Below are positions 41,612 through 49,942 of a stretch of 64,000 bases of DNA, piece by piece. The stretch's first letter is position 1; each line of letters begins with the position of its first letter. This DNA is from an uncultured Corynebacterium sp. (GTDB taxonomy: Bacteria; Actinomycetota; Actinomycetes; Mycobacteriales; Mycobacteriaceae). A program made the position numbers and the translations under genes. The notes beneath the pieces were generated by a model, which did not search any database, was not told the DNA's origin, and was given only the letters and a program-made list of their open reading frames with translations. Location: contig CALUCD010000006.1 of assembly GCA_943914465.1 (NCBI GenBank), positions 62,001-126,000 on the forward strand. The letters are read 5' to 3'.

Positions 41612-42901
41612 GTGGACCACACCCTTTCCCCGGAAGACATCGCCCGCATTGACGCGGCCCATATCTGGCACCCCTACGCCGAGCCCGGCCTGTTCACGTA
41701 TCCGGTTGCCAGTGCACAGGGAACACAGATCACGCTCCACGACGGCCGGGTGCTCATCGACGCAATGTCCTCCTGGTGGGCTGCCATCCATGGTCACAGC
41801 AACCCGCGGCTCATCGCTGCAGCACAGCAGCAGATCAACACCATGAGCCACGTCATGTTCGGCGGATTGACCCACGAACCGGCGGCGCGATTGACCAACC
41901 GCCTGCTTACCCTTACCGAGGGCCACTACAGTCAGGTCTTCTACTCGGACTCGGGCTCTGTCGGCGTTGAAGTGGCAATGAAAATGGCACTGCAGTACGC
42001 CCGCGGCAGTGGGCATCCCGAACGCACCCGCTTCCTTACCTGGCGCTCCGGTTACCACGGCGACACCTTTGCAACGATGAGTGTGTGCGACCCCGATGGC
42101 GGGATGCACTCCATGTGGGGTTCGGGTGTATTGGCACAGCAGGTGTTCGCGCCGGCTCCACCGATCACGGGGGCGTCCACACGCGAATGCGAACGCTACC
42201 TCGACGGCGTCGCCGCGCTCATCAGCGACGATATCGCCGCAGTCATCATCGAGCCTGTCGTACAGGGAGCAGGGGGAATGCGCTTCCACGATCCGGCACT
42301 TGTACAGGGGGTCCGCCGGATGTGCGACGCTGCAGGCATTCCCCTGATCGCCGATGAAATTGCCACCGGCTTCGGACGCACCGGCGCACTATTCACCACA
42401 CTGTCCCACGGGGTGGTGCCAGACATCCTGTGCGTGGGAAAGGCGCTCACCGGTGGGTTTATGACCTTGGCAGCCACGCTGGCTACCGAGCGGATCGCTA
42501 CTGGGATGCAGCCGCGCGCACTCATGCACGGCCCGACGTTTATGGCCAACCCGCTCGCATGCGCGGTTGCTGCCGAGTCTCTGGCGATCATCGCCGAAGG
42601 AACGTGGAGCGACCAAGTAGCCACGATTGAGGCGCGACTTCAGCGTGGCTTGGCTGCGTTGCGGGACGTTCCGGGGGTGGTCGATGTGCGTGTGCTCGGT
42701 GCGATCGGGGTAGTGGAGATGGACCACGACGTTGACATGTGCGCAACCACTGAGGCTGCCATAGATGAAGGTGTGTGGATCCGACCGTTCGGGCGGCTGA
42801 TCTACACCATGCCTCCGTACGTGTGCACCCCCGAGGAGATAGACACTATCTGCCGGGGTATCACAGCAGCGACGATGGTCGCAGGAAGCAAGAAGCCATG
42901 A
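41612..42901 (+). CDS. bioA: Adenosylmethionine-8-amino-7-oxononanoate transaminase
   Basis: A 429-residue PLP-dependent class III aminotransferase of biotin synthesis (KAPA to DAPA with SAM as amino donor). Motifs: HIWHPYAEPG at the start, SSWWAAIHGHSNPRL, FYSDSGSVGVEVAMKMALQY, the PLP lysine K277 in LCVGKALTGGFM, and HGPTFMANPLACAVA. BioA is the reading chosen over other class III transaminases because of WHPYAEPG and the bioD neighbour. GTG 41612 follows GGAGG; a BioQ-type box precedes it. Stop overlaps the bioD ATG by 4 nt. Confidence 0.96.
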   Translation: MDHTLSPEDIARIDAAHIWHPYAEPGLFTYPVASAQGTQITLHDGRVLIDAMSSWWAAIHGHSNPRLIAAAQQQINTMSHVMFGGLTHEPAARLTNRLLTLTEGHYSQVFYSDSGSVGVEVAMKMALQYARGSGHPERTRFLTWRSGYHGDTFATMSVCDPDGGMHSMWGSGVLAQQVFAPAPPITGASTRECERYLDGVAALISDDIAAVIIEPVVQGAGGMRFHDPALVQGVRRMCDAAGIPLIADEIATGFGRTGALFTTLSHGVVPDILCVGKALTGGFMTLAATLATERIATGMQPRALMHGPTFMANPLACAVAAESLAIIAEGTWSDQVATIEARLQRGLAALRDVPGVVDVRVLGAIGVVEMDHDVDMCATTEAAIDEGVWIRPFGRLIYTMPPYVCTPEEIDTICRGITAATMVAGSKKP

Positions 42902-43614
42902 TTATCTGCATAACCGGGACGAACACCGACGTGGGCAAAACTATCGCTACGGCGGCGCTCGCGAGCACCATTGCACAAGCCGGCAGTGACGTCGTCGCAG
43001 CGAAACCGGTGCAAACCGGCGAAGCACCAGGACACGGGGATGCCACCGCGATCAGTACACTGGCCGGTGTGCCCGCCTTCGAGGGCTGGCGCTACCCGGA
43101 ACCACTCGCCCCGAATATGGCCGCGCGCCGGGCGGGGATGGAAACACCACCGCTTGAAGACGTCGCGGCGTGGGTACGCGGCCTCGACGCAAAAAACCGC
43201 GTCGTATTGGTTGAAGGAGCCGGCGGCCTCCTTGTTCGCCTCGGCGGCGCGCCGGACAATGAGTACACTCTCGCAGACATCGCGGTAGAACTTGGCGCAC
43301 CGCTGGTGGTAGTGACGTCGCTTGGTCTTGGCAGCCTCAACCTCGCAGAGCTGACCTGCGTCTACGCGCGTAGCCGCGGGCTTGAGATCAAGGGGCTTAT
43401 CGGCGGAATGCTGCCCACAGACGCTGACCTTGCAACTCGGCTCAATGTGGAAGAACTGCCCCGAGTGACCGGGGTCGCCTACTGGGGCTCATTGCCCGCA
43501 GGCGCAGGCTCACTGCGAGCCGGTAGAGAAGGCGGTGTCGGTGCTGGCAATACGGCGTTCGCCGCGATGGCGCGCGAGTGTCTGCAGCCCGCCGCAGCGG
43601 CCCTGTTGGGCTAA
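42898..43614 (+). CDS. bioD: Dethiobiotin synthetase
   Basis: A 238-residue ATP-dependent enzyme forming dethiobiotin from DAPA and CO2. P-loop ICITGTNTDVGKTIATAAL (7-16), AAKPVQTGEAPGHGDA, LVEGAGGLLVRLGG and VTSLGLGSLNLAELT are the BioD motifs. ATG 42898 is coupled to the bioA stop (ATGA). The missing BioB and BioF genes are not in this window. It ends 4 bp into the converging prfC gene. Confidence 0.95.
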   Translation: MIICITGTNTDVGKTIATAALASTIAQAGSDVVAAKPVQTGEAPGHGDATAISTLAGVPAFEGWRYPEPLAPNMAARRAGMETPPLEDVAAWVRGLDAKNRVVLVEGAGGLLVRLGGAPDNEYTLADIAVELGAPLVVVTSLGLGSLNLAELTCVYARSRGLEIKGLIGGMLPTDADLATRLNVEELPRVTGVAYWGSLPAGAGSLRAGREGGVGAGNTAFAAMARECLQPAAAALLG

Positions 43615-45263
43615 TCCGCAACCAGCGGGTCCATCGTTAGCTCGGGATGCTCCTTTTCTACAAAGGCGAGCTTCCACTTATCCCCAAACAACGCGATCAG
43701 CTCACCATCTGAACGTGTGAAAATCTCAACCCCGCGCTGGCGACCGAGTGCAGCGGCCGATTCCGCATCCGTGCGCCGTGCCACCGTATACGGGATTGCC
43801 TCGGTGACTGTCTCTACGTTGTATTCAAGCTCCATTCGTGCCTGCATGACCTCGAACTGCATCGGCCCCACAGCGGCCATGACGGGGGCGGCATCACCGC
43901 GGGTGTCATTGCGCAAAATCTGCACCACGCCCTCTGCGTCCAGCTGCTCCAGACCCTTCCTGAATTGCTTATATTTGCCCAGAGACTTCGCGCGCAGCGT
44001 GCGGAAGTGCTCCGGGGCGAACTGCGGCATTGGCGGGTACTGCACCTTGCGGCCCGCGAAAATCGTGTCTCCTGGAGCAAGTGCACCGGCGTTGACAAGA
44101 CCGATGATGTCGCCCGGAAACGCGGTCTCCACTGTGTCGCGTGTTCGACCGAACACAGTCAGCGCGTACTTGGTGGAAAAGCTGCGGCCAGACTGGGCGT
44201 GGGTGACTTGCATGCCCCGGTCGAACTCACCCGAGACCACACGCATGAACGCCAGCGTGTCGCGGTGGTTGCGGTCCATACCAGCCTGCACTTTGAACAC
44301 CACACCCGAGAAGTCATCATCGATCTCGCGCTGCGTGTCCATCGCCGTTGCCGATGCCTCAACTGCCTGCGCGTCACCAGCCCTGCCTTCGGGTGCGGGC
44401 GCGATCGCACACAAAGTATCCAAAATCTGGTGCACGCCGAAGTTCAGCATGGCAGACGCGAAGATGATCGGGGAGGTCACGCACTGCTCGAAGAGCTGTT
44501 GGTCGTGCAGGGCGCCGTCGGCAAGCAAAAGCTCTGCCTCCTCAACTGCCGTCTCCCACGCATCGCCCTCGCGCTCGAGTGCCTCCTGCGGCGAGTAGTG
44601 CTCCTCGGGCGCGATGGTGGAGCCACCAGCGGTACGAATGAAGTGCACATAGCCGTCAATATCGCCTGAGCCATCAATGTGGGCGAGCCCGCGGAAGTCA
44701 CCAGCTTCGCCCACCGGCCAGTACAGGGGAGTTGGCTGGAGGTCGATTTCAGTGACAATCTCGTCGACCAATTCCAGCGGTTCGCGGCCAACCCGGTCCC
44801 ATTTGTTAATCACGGTGATGATCGGCAATCCGCGCGCCTTGCACACCCGAAACAGTTTCAGCGTCTGCGGCTCAAGACCTTTAGCGGCATCGATGAGCAT
44901 GACGGCGGCGTCAACAGCAGAAAGCACCCGGTAGGTGTCTTCCGAGAAGTCGGCGTGCCCAGGGGTGTCCACCAGATTGATCACGTACGGATCACCACTA
45001 TGCCCGCTCGGTGCGTACTCAAACTGCAGTGCTGAAGAGGCGATAGAGATCCCGCGGTCTTTTTCCATCTCCATCCAGTCCGACACCGTCGCGCTTCGCC
45101 CGGCTTTGCCGTGCACCGCCCCGGCCTCAGCAATCATGTGGGCATGCAGCGCCAGTGCCTCGGTCAGTGTGGACTTACCCGCATCGGGGTGGGCAATCAC
45201 GGCGAAGGTACGGCGGCGAGCTGCCTCCGATGCCGTCGACCGGGTAGAGGTAGCAGTGCTCAT
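43611..45263 (-). CDS. prfC: Peptide chain release factor 3
   Basis: A 550-residue translational GTPase that recycles RF1/RF2. G1 AHPDAGKSTLTEAL, switch region EMEKDRGISIASSALQF, G3 LVDTPGHADFSEDTYR, G4 NKWDR, then the RF3-specific LMQ-like FAPEHFRTLRAKSLGKYKQFRKGLEQLDAEG (cores given), and GPMQFEVMQARMELEYNV. The switch motif (KDRGISI) and the YKQFRKGLEQL segment separate it from EF-G (about 700 aa). TAGAAT lies 9 nt before the start, a leaderless-like arrangement. Confidence 0.95.
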   Translation of the reverse strand: MSTATSTRSTASEAARRRTFAVIAHPDAGKSTLTEALALHAHMIAEAGAVHGKAGRSATVSDWMEMEKDRGISIASSALQFEYAPSGHSGDPYVINLVDTPGHADFSEDTYRVLSAVDAAVMLIDAAKGLEPQTLKLFRVCKARGLPIITVINKWDRVGREPLELVDEIVTEIDLQPTPLYWPVGEAGDFRGLAHIDGSGDIDGYVHFIRTAGGSTIAPEEHYSPQEALEREGDAWETAVEEAELLLADGALHDQQLFEQCVTSPIIFASAMLNFGVHQILDTLCAIAPAPEGRAGDAQAVEASATAMDTQREIDDDFSGVVFKVQAGMDRNHRDTLAFMRVVSGEFDRGMQVTHAQSGRSFSTKYALTVFGRTRDTVETAFPGDIIGLVNAGALAPGDTIFAGRKVQYPPMPQFAPEHFRTLRAKSLGKYKQFRKGLEQLDAEGVVQILRNDTRGDAAPVMAAVGPMQFEVMQARMELEYNVETVTEAIPYTVARRTDAESAAALGRQRGVEIFTRSDGELIALFGDKWKLAFVEKEHPELTMDPLVAD

Positions 45264-45334
45264 AATCGCGTGATTCTAGTGGCCAGCAGCTTGGCAGTGG
45301 GAATCGTGCGTCACCCGCCGGTAGTCTCGCCTCC

Positions 45335-45907
45335 ATGACAGATTCCGATACCGCTACCTCACCCAAAACCGTGGGCATCGTCCTCGGTTCTGTACGCGAC
45401 GGACGCTTTGGCGAACACGTCGCCCACTGGGTGCTCGACGCGGCCACCGCCCGCGACACGGACGTCACCTATCAGCTCATCGACCTTGCAACATTCGATG
45501 TTCCGGCGCTCACTGCCGCGGCAGTACCCGGTGCGGCGAACAAGCACTACGAAGTCGAAGCAGTCACCCGCTGGTCAGAAGCCATTGACGCGTGTGATGG
45601 ATTCATCTTCGTCACACCCGAGTACAACCACTCCGTGCCTGGCACCATGAAAAACGCCTTTGACTCCCTCGGGCCCGAATGGGCGGGCAAGCCGGTTGCC
45701 TTCGTGGGCTACGGCGCCGACGGTGCGGTTCGTGCGGTCGAGCACTGGCGCCAGATCGTCGCCAACTTTTCCATGTTTGGGGTACGCAACCAAGTGGCGC
45801 TCTCGCTTTTCGACGACACCTCCGATAACCAATTCGCCCCGCGCGACCTCAAAGCCAGCGATCTGGACAAGGTGCTCACCGATCTGGAGCACGCGTTGAC
45901 CCGCTAG
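45335..45907 (+). CDS. NAD(P)H-dependent FMN reductase-like flavoprotein
   Basis: A 190-residue flavodoxin-fold reductase. LGSVRDGRFGEHVAHWVL is the FMN phosphate loop, and DGFIFVTPEYNHSVPGTMKNAFDSL is the family signature (core TPEYNHSVPG). Such proteins reduce FMN, quinones or azo compounds with NAD(P)H. Start ATG has TAGTCT 7 nt upstream. Divergent to prfC, convergent with pth. Confidence 0.9.
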   Translation: MTDSDTATSPKTVGIVLGSVRDGRFGEHVAHWVLDAATARDTDVTYQLIDLATFDVPALTAAAVPGAANKHYEVEAVTRWSEAIDACDGFIFVTPEYNHSVPGTMKNAFDSLGPEWAGKPVAFVGYGADGAVRAVEHWRQIVANFSMFGVRNQVALSLFDDTSDNQFAPRDLKASDLDKVLTDLEHALTR

Positions 45908-45919
45908 AGCACCGTCAAG

Positions 45920-46561
45920 TCAGCGGGCGTGAATGATGTTCTGCGCCTGCGCGAGGCCCTGCTCGGTGGTCAACCGTGCCGCCCGGGCTGCCAGGGCGAT
46001 CTGGTCTGCAACCCCTGCTGGGCCACCAGCAACCGGTCCGAGTACCCAATCGATGATTGAGTCGCCTTTTGGTGGGCGGCCAATGCCGACCCGCACCCGC
46101 GGGTACTCACGCGTTCCCAGGTGCTGAGTGATTGACTTCAGACCGTTGTGGCCGTTTTCATTGCCGCCCATGCGCAACTTCACCGTGCCGGGAGGAAGAT
46201 CCAACTCGTCGTGCACCACCAGCACACGATCCGGGGCGATGCCAAGGCGCGCCGCCAAGGGGCCCACACCTTGCCCGGACTCGTTCATAAACGTCGTTGT
46301 TCGCGCATAGGCAACGTGGTCGGCGATTGCCACACGGGCTTTGACACCCTCCACGGGTTCAAGCTCGAGCGGGCTGTCAGAAATCTCAGCAATAAGCCGG
46401 TCAAGAACCATATAGCCCACATTGTGGCGCGTGGCGTCGTACTTGGCCCCGGGGTTGCCGAGGCCGACGACAAGCCATTTGGCATCCCCAAGTGTCGCTG
46501 GTTTTTCCGTGCGGTGACGCGATTTGGAGGGGCGAAACAAAGCGCGTAAGGATTTGAACAC
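45920..46561 (-). CDS. pth: Peptidyl-tRNA hydrolase (first copy)
   Basis: A 213-residue Pth1 enzyme that frees tRNA from prematurely released peptidyl-tRNA. Catalytic residues are present: Asn in LVVGLGNPG, His in TRHNVGYM, FMNES, DELDLPPG and NGHNGLKS. The N terminus has about 25 extra basic residues (FKSLRALFRPSKSRHRTEK) before the fold, not found in the second copy at 48.5-49.1 kb. GTG start at 46561 has TAGACT 7 nt before it. Confidence 0.93.
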   Translation of the reverse strand: MFKSLRALFRPSKSRHRTEKPATLGDAKWLVVGLGNPGAKYDATRHNVGYMVLDRLIAEISDSPLELEPVEGVKARVAIADHVAYARTTTFMNESGQGVGPLAARLGIAPDRVLVVHDELDLPPGTVKLRMGGNENGHNGLKSITQHLGTREYPRVRVGIGRPPKGDSIIDWVLGPVAGGPAGVADQIALAARAARLTTEQGLAQAQNIIHAR

Positions 46562-46626
46562 GCCGGCCAGTCTATTCGGCTGCTGGCCTGTTGCACACCC
46601 ACACAGATCGCGCTTAGGCTGCCGGT

Positions 46627-47577
46627 ATGGCCCAACGCCCGAATACCGCCGGGACCTCGTTCACACTGCCACCAGTCATCGCTGCGCCGATGGCGGGTGG
46701 GCCCTCCACCCCCAAGCTGGTCAATGCCGTGAACTTCGGCTTTTTGGCGTGGGGAACCTGCACACCCACTACCGCCCGTGAAGAGCTTGGTAACACATCT
46801 GTCCCATTTGGGATCAACCTGTTCTACCCCCAGTCCTACCAGCCATCTCAGGCTGACCTCGAGGCCGTGGTACAGCGTCTCGGTCCGGATACGGGGACGA
46901 GACTGCCCCAGGTTGATCTCACGGCGGGATTTGCCGAAAAGTTCACGCTCGCGCTCAATTCCCCAGCCCAGGTCGTCTCTTCGACCTTCGGTTGTTTTTC
47001 TCGAGACGAAATCGCCGCCCTCCACGACAGCGGCAAGCAAGCTTGGATCACGGTGACAACTGCCGAACACGCGGCAGTCGCGTTCAGCCGCGGTGCGGAT
47101 GCGGTCGTGGTCCAAGGGCCTCGCGCTGGTGGTCACCGGGGAACCTGGGATCCACGCGACGCACCTGGCACCGATACCCTTGAAGAGCTGCTTGTCAGCA
47201 TCGAAGGTCGCCGCATCGCCGCTGGGGGTGTGCGCTGCGCCGGTGACGTCGACACGCTGCTCGCGCTCGGTGCCGAAGCCGTGGCGTGCGGCACCGCGTT
47301 TCTGCTTGCTGATGAAGCTGGCACCAGTGAGCGCAACCGCAGCCTTGTGCGAAGCGATCGACCGAGTGTGTTGAGTAGGGCATTTTCTGGCCGCTGGGCG
47401 CGCGGGGTGGAAACTGACTTCACCGTGCGCAACCCAGATTTGCCTGCTGTTTACCCGTACTTGCGGCCAATGACGAAGGACAACGACTATTGCCTTGCGG
47501 GCGATGAGCGCGCGCAGCTGATGGAAGCATCTGCCGCTGCTATTGAGCGGGAGCTCACCCCGACGCGGTTTCAGTAA
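46627..47577 (+). CDS. Nitronate monooxygenase/YrpB-type flavin enzyme
   Basis: A 316-residue FMN-dependent TIM-barrel enzyme. VIAAPMAGGPSTPKLVNAVN at the N terminus, ADAVVVQGPRAGGHRGTW with the catalytic His, and AAGGVRCAGDVDTLLALGAEAVACGTAFLL (cores given) are the nitronate monooxygenase/2-nitropropane dioxygenase signature; some relatives reduce enoyl compounds instead. Start ATG has TAGGCT 6 nt before it. Its 3' end overlaps the converging FAH-family gene by 7 nt. Confidence 0.9.
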   Translation: MAQRPNTAGTSFTLPPVIAAPMAGGPSTPKLVNAVNFGFLAWGTCTPTTAREELGNTSVPFGINLFYPQSYQPSQADLEAVVQRLGPDTGTRLPQVDLTAGFAEKFTLALNSPAQVVSSTFGCFSRDEIAALHDSGKQAWITVTTAEHAAVAFSRGADAVVVQGPRAGGHRGTWDPRDAPGTDTLEELLVSIEGRRIAAGGVRCAGDVDTLLALGAEAVACGTAFLLADEAGTSERNRSLVRSDRPSVLSRAFSGRWARGVETDFTVRNPDLPAVYPYLRPMTKDNDYCLAGDERAQLMEASAAAIERELTPTRFQ

Positions 47578-48407
47578 ACCCGCACCGTGTTTTCAATCGC
47601 GCCAAGACCCGCAACCTCAACGCGCACGATGTCACCATCCGCAAGGTAGCGCTGCGGGTCGCGCGCGTGGCCAACCCCGTCTGGTGTGCCGGTGGCGATG
47701 ACGTCACCGGGCGCCAGTGGGTAGAGATGCGAGATGAACTCGATGAGTTTTTCGGGGGTAAACACCAAGTCATCGGTGGGGGAGTGTTGGAGTTGTTCAC
47801 CATTGACGGTGGTTGTGATCGTCGGGCCGGGTCGCCAGTCTATGTCTAACCAGGGCCCGAAACCGGCTGAATGCTCCAACGATTTGCCCTGGTGCCACTG
47901 TTTGGTGCGGTTTTGTAGTTCGCGATTGGTCAAATCGTTGATGATTGCGTAGCCCGCAATATAGGCTTCTGCGTCGGCCGCGTGCACATGGCGCGCCTGC
48001 TTAGCGACGACCACGGCAACCTCCCCCTCAAAATCCAGCGCACCCGCATTGAAGCTGGCAATGGCGGTGTCGTCGAAGGGGCCGATGAGCGCCTCAGGAA
48101 ACTTGATGAACAGCGTTGGCACGTCGGGGCGGTCATGACCCATTTCTACAATGTGTTTGGCGTAGTTCAGGCCAACGCAAATGATTTTTCCCGGACGGGG
48201 GATCACAGGCGCGAGCTGGTGCGAATTGAACATGCGCGGTGTGCTTGCCGTTTCCGCGATCTCACGCCAGTTCGGCTCCGCAAGCAACGCCCCTACATCC
48301 GCAAAGCCGGGAATCGGTGTTGCGCGTATCGTCTGCTCGCTTGCGTCGGTGTCGATGCGGGCAGCAAGCGTGTCAGTGGCGGAGGTGCGGATGGTGGCAA
48401 GACGCAT
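47571..48407 (-). CDS. Fumarylacetoacetate hydrolase (FAH) family protein
   Basis: A 278-residue FAH-fold enzyme. IICVGLNYAKHIVEMG, TLFIKFPEALIGPFD, the metal ligands in ALDFEGEVAVVVAKQA (Glu-x-Glu), AIINDLTNRELQNRTKQWHQGKS (core), and TGTPDGVGHARDP are present. Members hydrolyse or decarboxylate beta-keto acids, mostly in aromatic catabolism; the specific substrate is unknown. It is 278 aa, about the common single-domain length. TAGCCT lies 6 nt before the ATG. It is separate from the FAH-RraA fusion at 53.4 kb. Confidence 0.88.
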   Translation of the reverse strand: MRLATIRTSATDTLAARIDTDASEQTIRATPIPGFADVGALLAEPNWREIAETASTPRMFNSHQLAPVIPRPGKIICVGLNYAKHIVEMGHDRPDVPTLFIKFPEALIGPFDDTAIASFNAGALDFEGEVAVVVAKQARHVHAADAEAYIAGYAIINDLTNRELQNRTKQWHQGKSLEHSAGFGPWLDIDWRPGPTITTTVNGEQLQHSPTDDLVFTPEKLIEFISHLYPLAPGDVIATGTPDGVGHARDPQRYLADGDIVRVEVAGLGAIENTVRVY

Positions 48408-48462
48408 GCGCCCAGGCTATCGTGCTCACGCTTTTCGCGTTTGTAGCGGCTAAGTACAGTCC

Positions 48463-49062
48463 TTAGCGCAGGGCAGCGAGTATGTCGTCCGCAGCGGCCG
48501 TCGCCGCTAGCGTGACATCGATTTCTTCTGCGGTTGTAAAAGGCTTGAGTACATAGTCGCGCGGGGCCATCCGGCCAGGCGGGCGGCCGATGCCTACCGC
48601 TAGCTTGTTGTACGGCGCGTCGCCGAATGTTTTGCGCAGTGCTTTCGTCACTGACTTCAGGCCGTTGTGCCCATGGTCACCGCCACCGCAGCGCAGCTTG
48701 ACTTCGCCGAGCGGCAGATCCAACTCGTCGTACGCCACGTAGAGGTCATGGGGGCTGACCCGGAAGTAGTCCATCAGCGCCTTGACCGGGCCGCCTGAGA
48801 CGTTCATGAACGCTCGCGTGCGTGCCAGTACAACCTGACGGTCGGGGCAGAGTCGCCCGGCGGTCAGCTCAGCCACCTCGGTGTTTGTGCGTTTATGTGC
48901 TGAGAGCTGCGCCGGCGTCGGAAAGACGCGTCCGCAGAGCTCATCGACAACCCGAACTCCCACGTTGTGTCGGGTCGCGGCGTACTGCGGGCCAGGATTG
49001 CCCAAACCGACAATCAACGCGGAAGAATCAGAAGAAGATGAGGCGGCGTTCACCCCAGCCAT
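48463..49062 (-). CDS. pth: Peptidyl-tRNA hydrolase (second copy, rplY-linked)
   Basis: A 199-residue Pth1 enzyme with intact catalytic residues: LIVGLGNPGPQ, TRHNVGVRV, FMNVSGG, DELDLPLG and HGHNGLKS. It follows rplY by 14 bp, the conserved actinobacterial rplY-pth order, so this is probably the ancestral copy and the gene at 45.9 kb the duplicate. N terminus is short and Ser-rich. Confidence 0.93.
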   Translation of the reverse strand: MAGVNAASSSSDSSALIVGLGNPGPQYAATRHNVGVRVVDELCGRVFPTPAQLSAHKRTNTEVAELTAGRLCPDRQVVLARTRAFMNVSGGPVKALMDYFRVSPHDLYVAYDELDLPLGEVKLRCGGGDHGHNGLKSVTKALRKTFGDAPYNKLAVGIGRPPGRMAPRDYVLKPFTTAEEIDVTLAATAAADDILAALR

Positions 49063-49076
49063 GGTAGGCGGGGCTG

Positions 49077-49748
49077 TTAGGAGTTTGCTCCCTCATCGCC
49101 CTTGCCAGCGTCGGCGTTGTCGCCAGCATCGTCTGCGTCTGCGCCAGCCTCAGCACCGCCTTCTTCTGCCTCAGCTGCAGCAGCCTCCAGTTCCTCGTCA
49201 ACCTGCTCGAAGGTGACGTTGACCAGGAGCGACTCGGGGTCGGAGATGAGCTCAGCGCCGTCCGGCAGTGTGAGGTCAGAGGCGAAGAGCTGGTCGCCGA
49301 TCTCTTTGCCTTCGATGGAGATAGTGAGCTCGTCCGGGATCTTGAGGGCGTCGATCTCGATCTCGACTTCGGTTGCTTCTTGCAACACGACAGCACCCGG
49401 AACCGCTTCACCCTCGGTGACCACAGGCACGAAGACGATAACCTTCTCACCGCGCTTGATGCCGAGCAGGTCCACGTGGTCGATTTCAAGAGTGATCACA
49501 TTTTGATCGATGTGCCGGACCATGGACAGCAGTTGCTTGCCCTCGACCTCAAGCTCCAGAATCGCGTTCACACCGTCATTGCGCACAAGGGCGGTGAACT
49601 CGATGCGATCTACCGCGAAGTGGGTGTTTTCAATGCCGGCCTCGTAGAGTACGCCAGGGATTTTGCCAGCGCGGCGGAGGCGGCGGGCAGAACCTTTACC
49701 AAACTCTTCACGCTTTTCGGCTTGGATGACCGGTGGGGTAGTAGCCAT
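49077..49748 (-). CDS. rplY: 50S ribosomal protein L25/general stress protein Ctc
   Basis: A 223-residue long-form L25 (Ctc) protein that binds 5S rRNA. The N-terminal L25 domain has EKREEFGKGSARRLRRAGKIPGVLYEAG and VITLEIDHVDLL (cores); the C-terminal TL5 domain follows with GAVVLQEATEVEIEIDALKIPDEL (cores). A strongly acidic Glu/Ala/Asp tail ends it. ATG 49748 is preceded by AAGGAG 8 nt upstream. Confidence 0.95.
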   Translation of the reverse strand: MATTPPVIQAEKREEFGKGSARRLRRAGKIPGVLYEAGIENTHFAVDRIEFTALVRNDGVNAILELEVEGKQLLSMVRHIDQNVITLEIDHVDLLGIKRGEKVIVFVPVVTEGEAVPGAVVLQEATEVEIEIDALKIPDELTISIEGKEIGDQLFASDLTLPDGAELISDPESLLVNVTFEQVDEELEAAAAEAEEGGAEAGADADDAGDNADAGKGDEGANS

Positions 49749-49838
49749 GTTGAAAACTCCTTCTATCTCAATGAGAAGGGTCGCAAGCAAACAAAAACCG
49801 CGACCACTTCAACGGGTGCGTGCTCGTCGAGTGATCGC

Positions 49839-49844
49839 AGCATA
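49839..49844 (-). promoter_or_regulatory. Possible -10 element of rplY
   Basis: On the minus strand TATGCT lies about 90 bp upstream of the rplY start. A transcript would carry a leader of about 80 nt containing the AAGGAG site. Confidence 0.35.
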
Positions 49845-49942
49845 AGGATCGCATCGCGTCGATAACGGCTTCGTTTCTAGATAACTTCAGCCCTCGCCGA
49901 GACCGCTTCATGCTAACAGGGAGCACCTTGGAGACAAAATAG

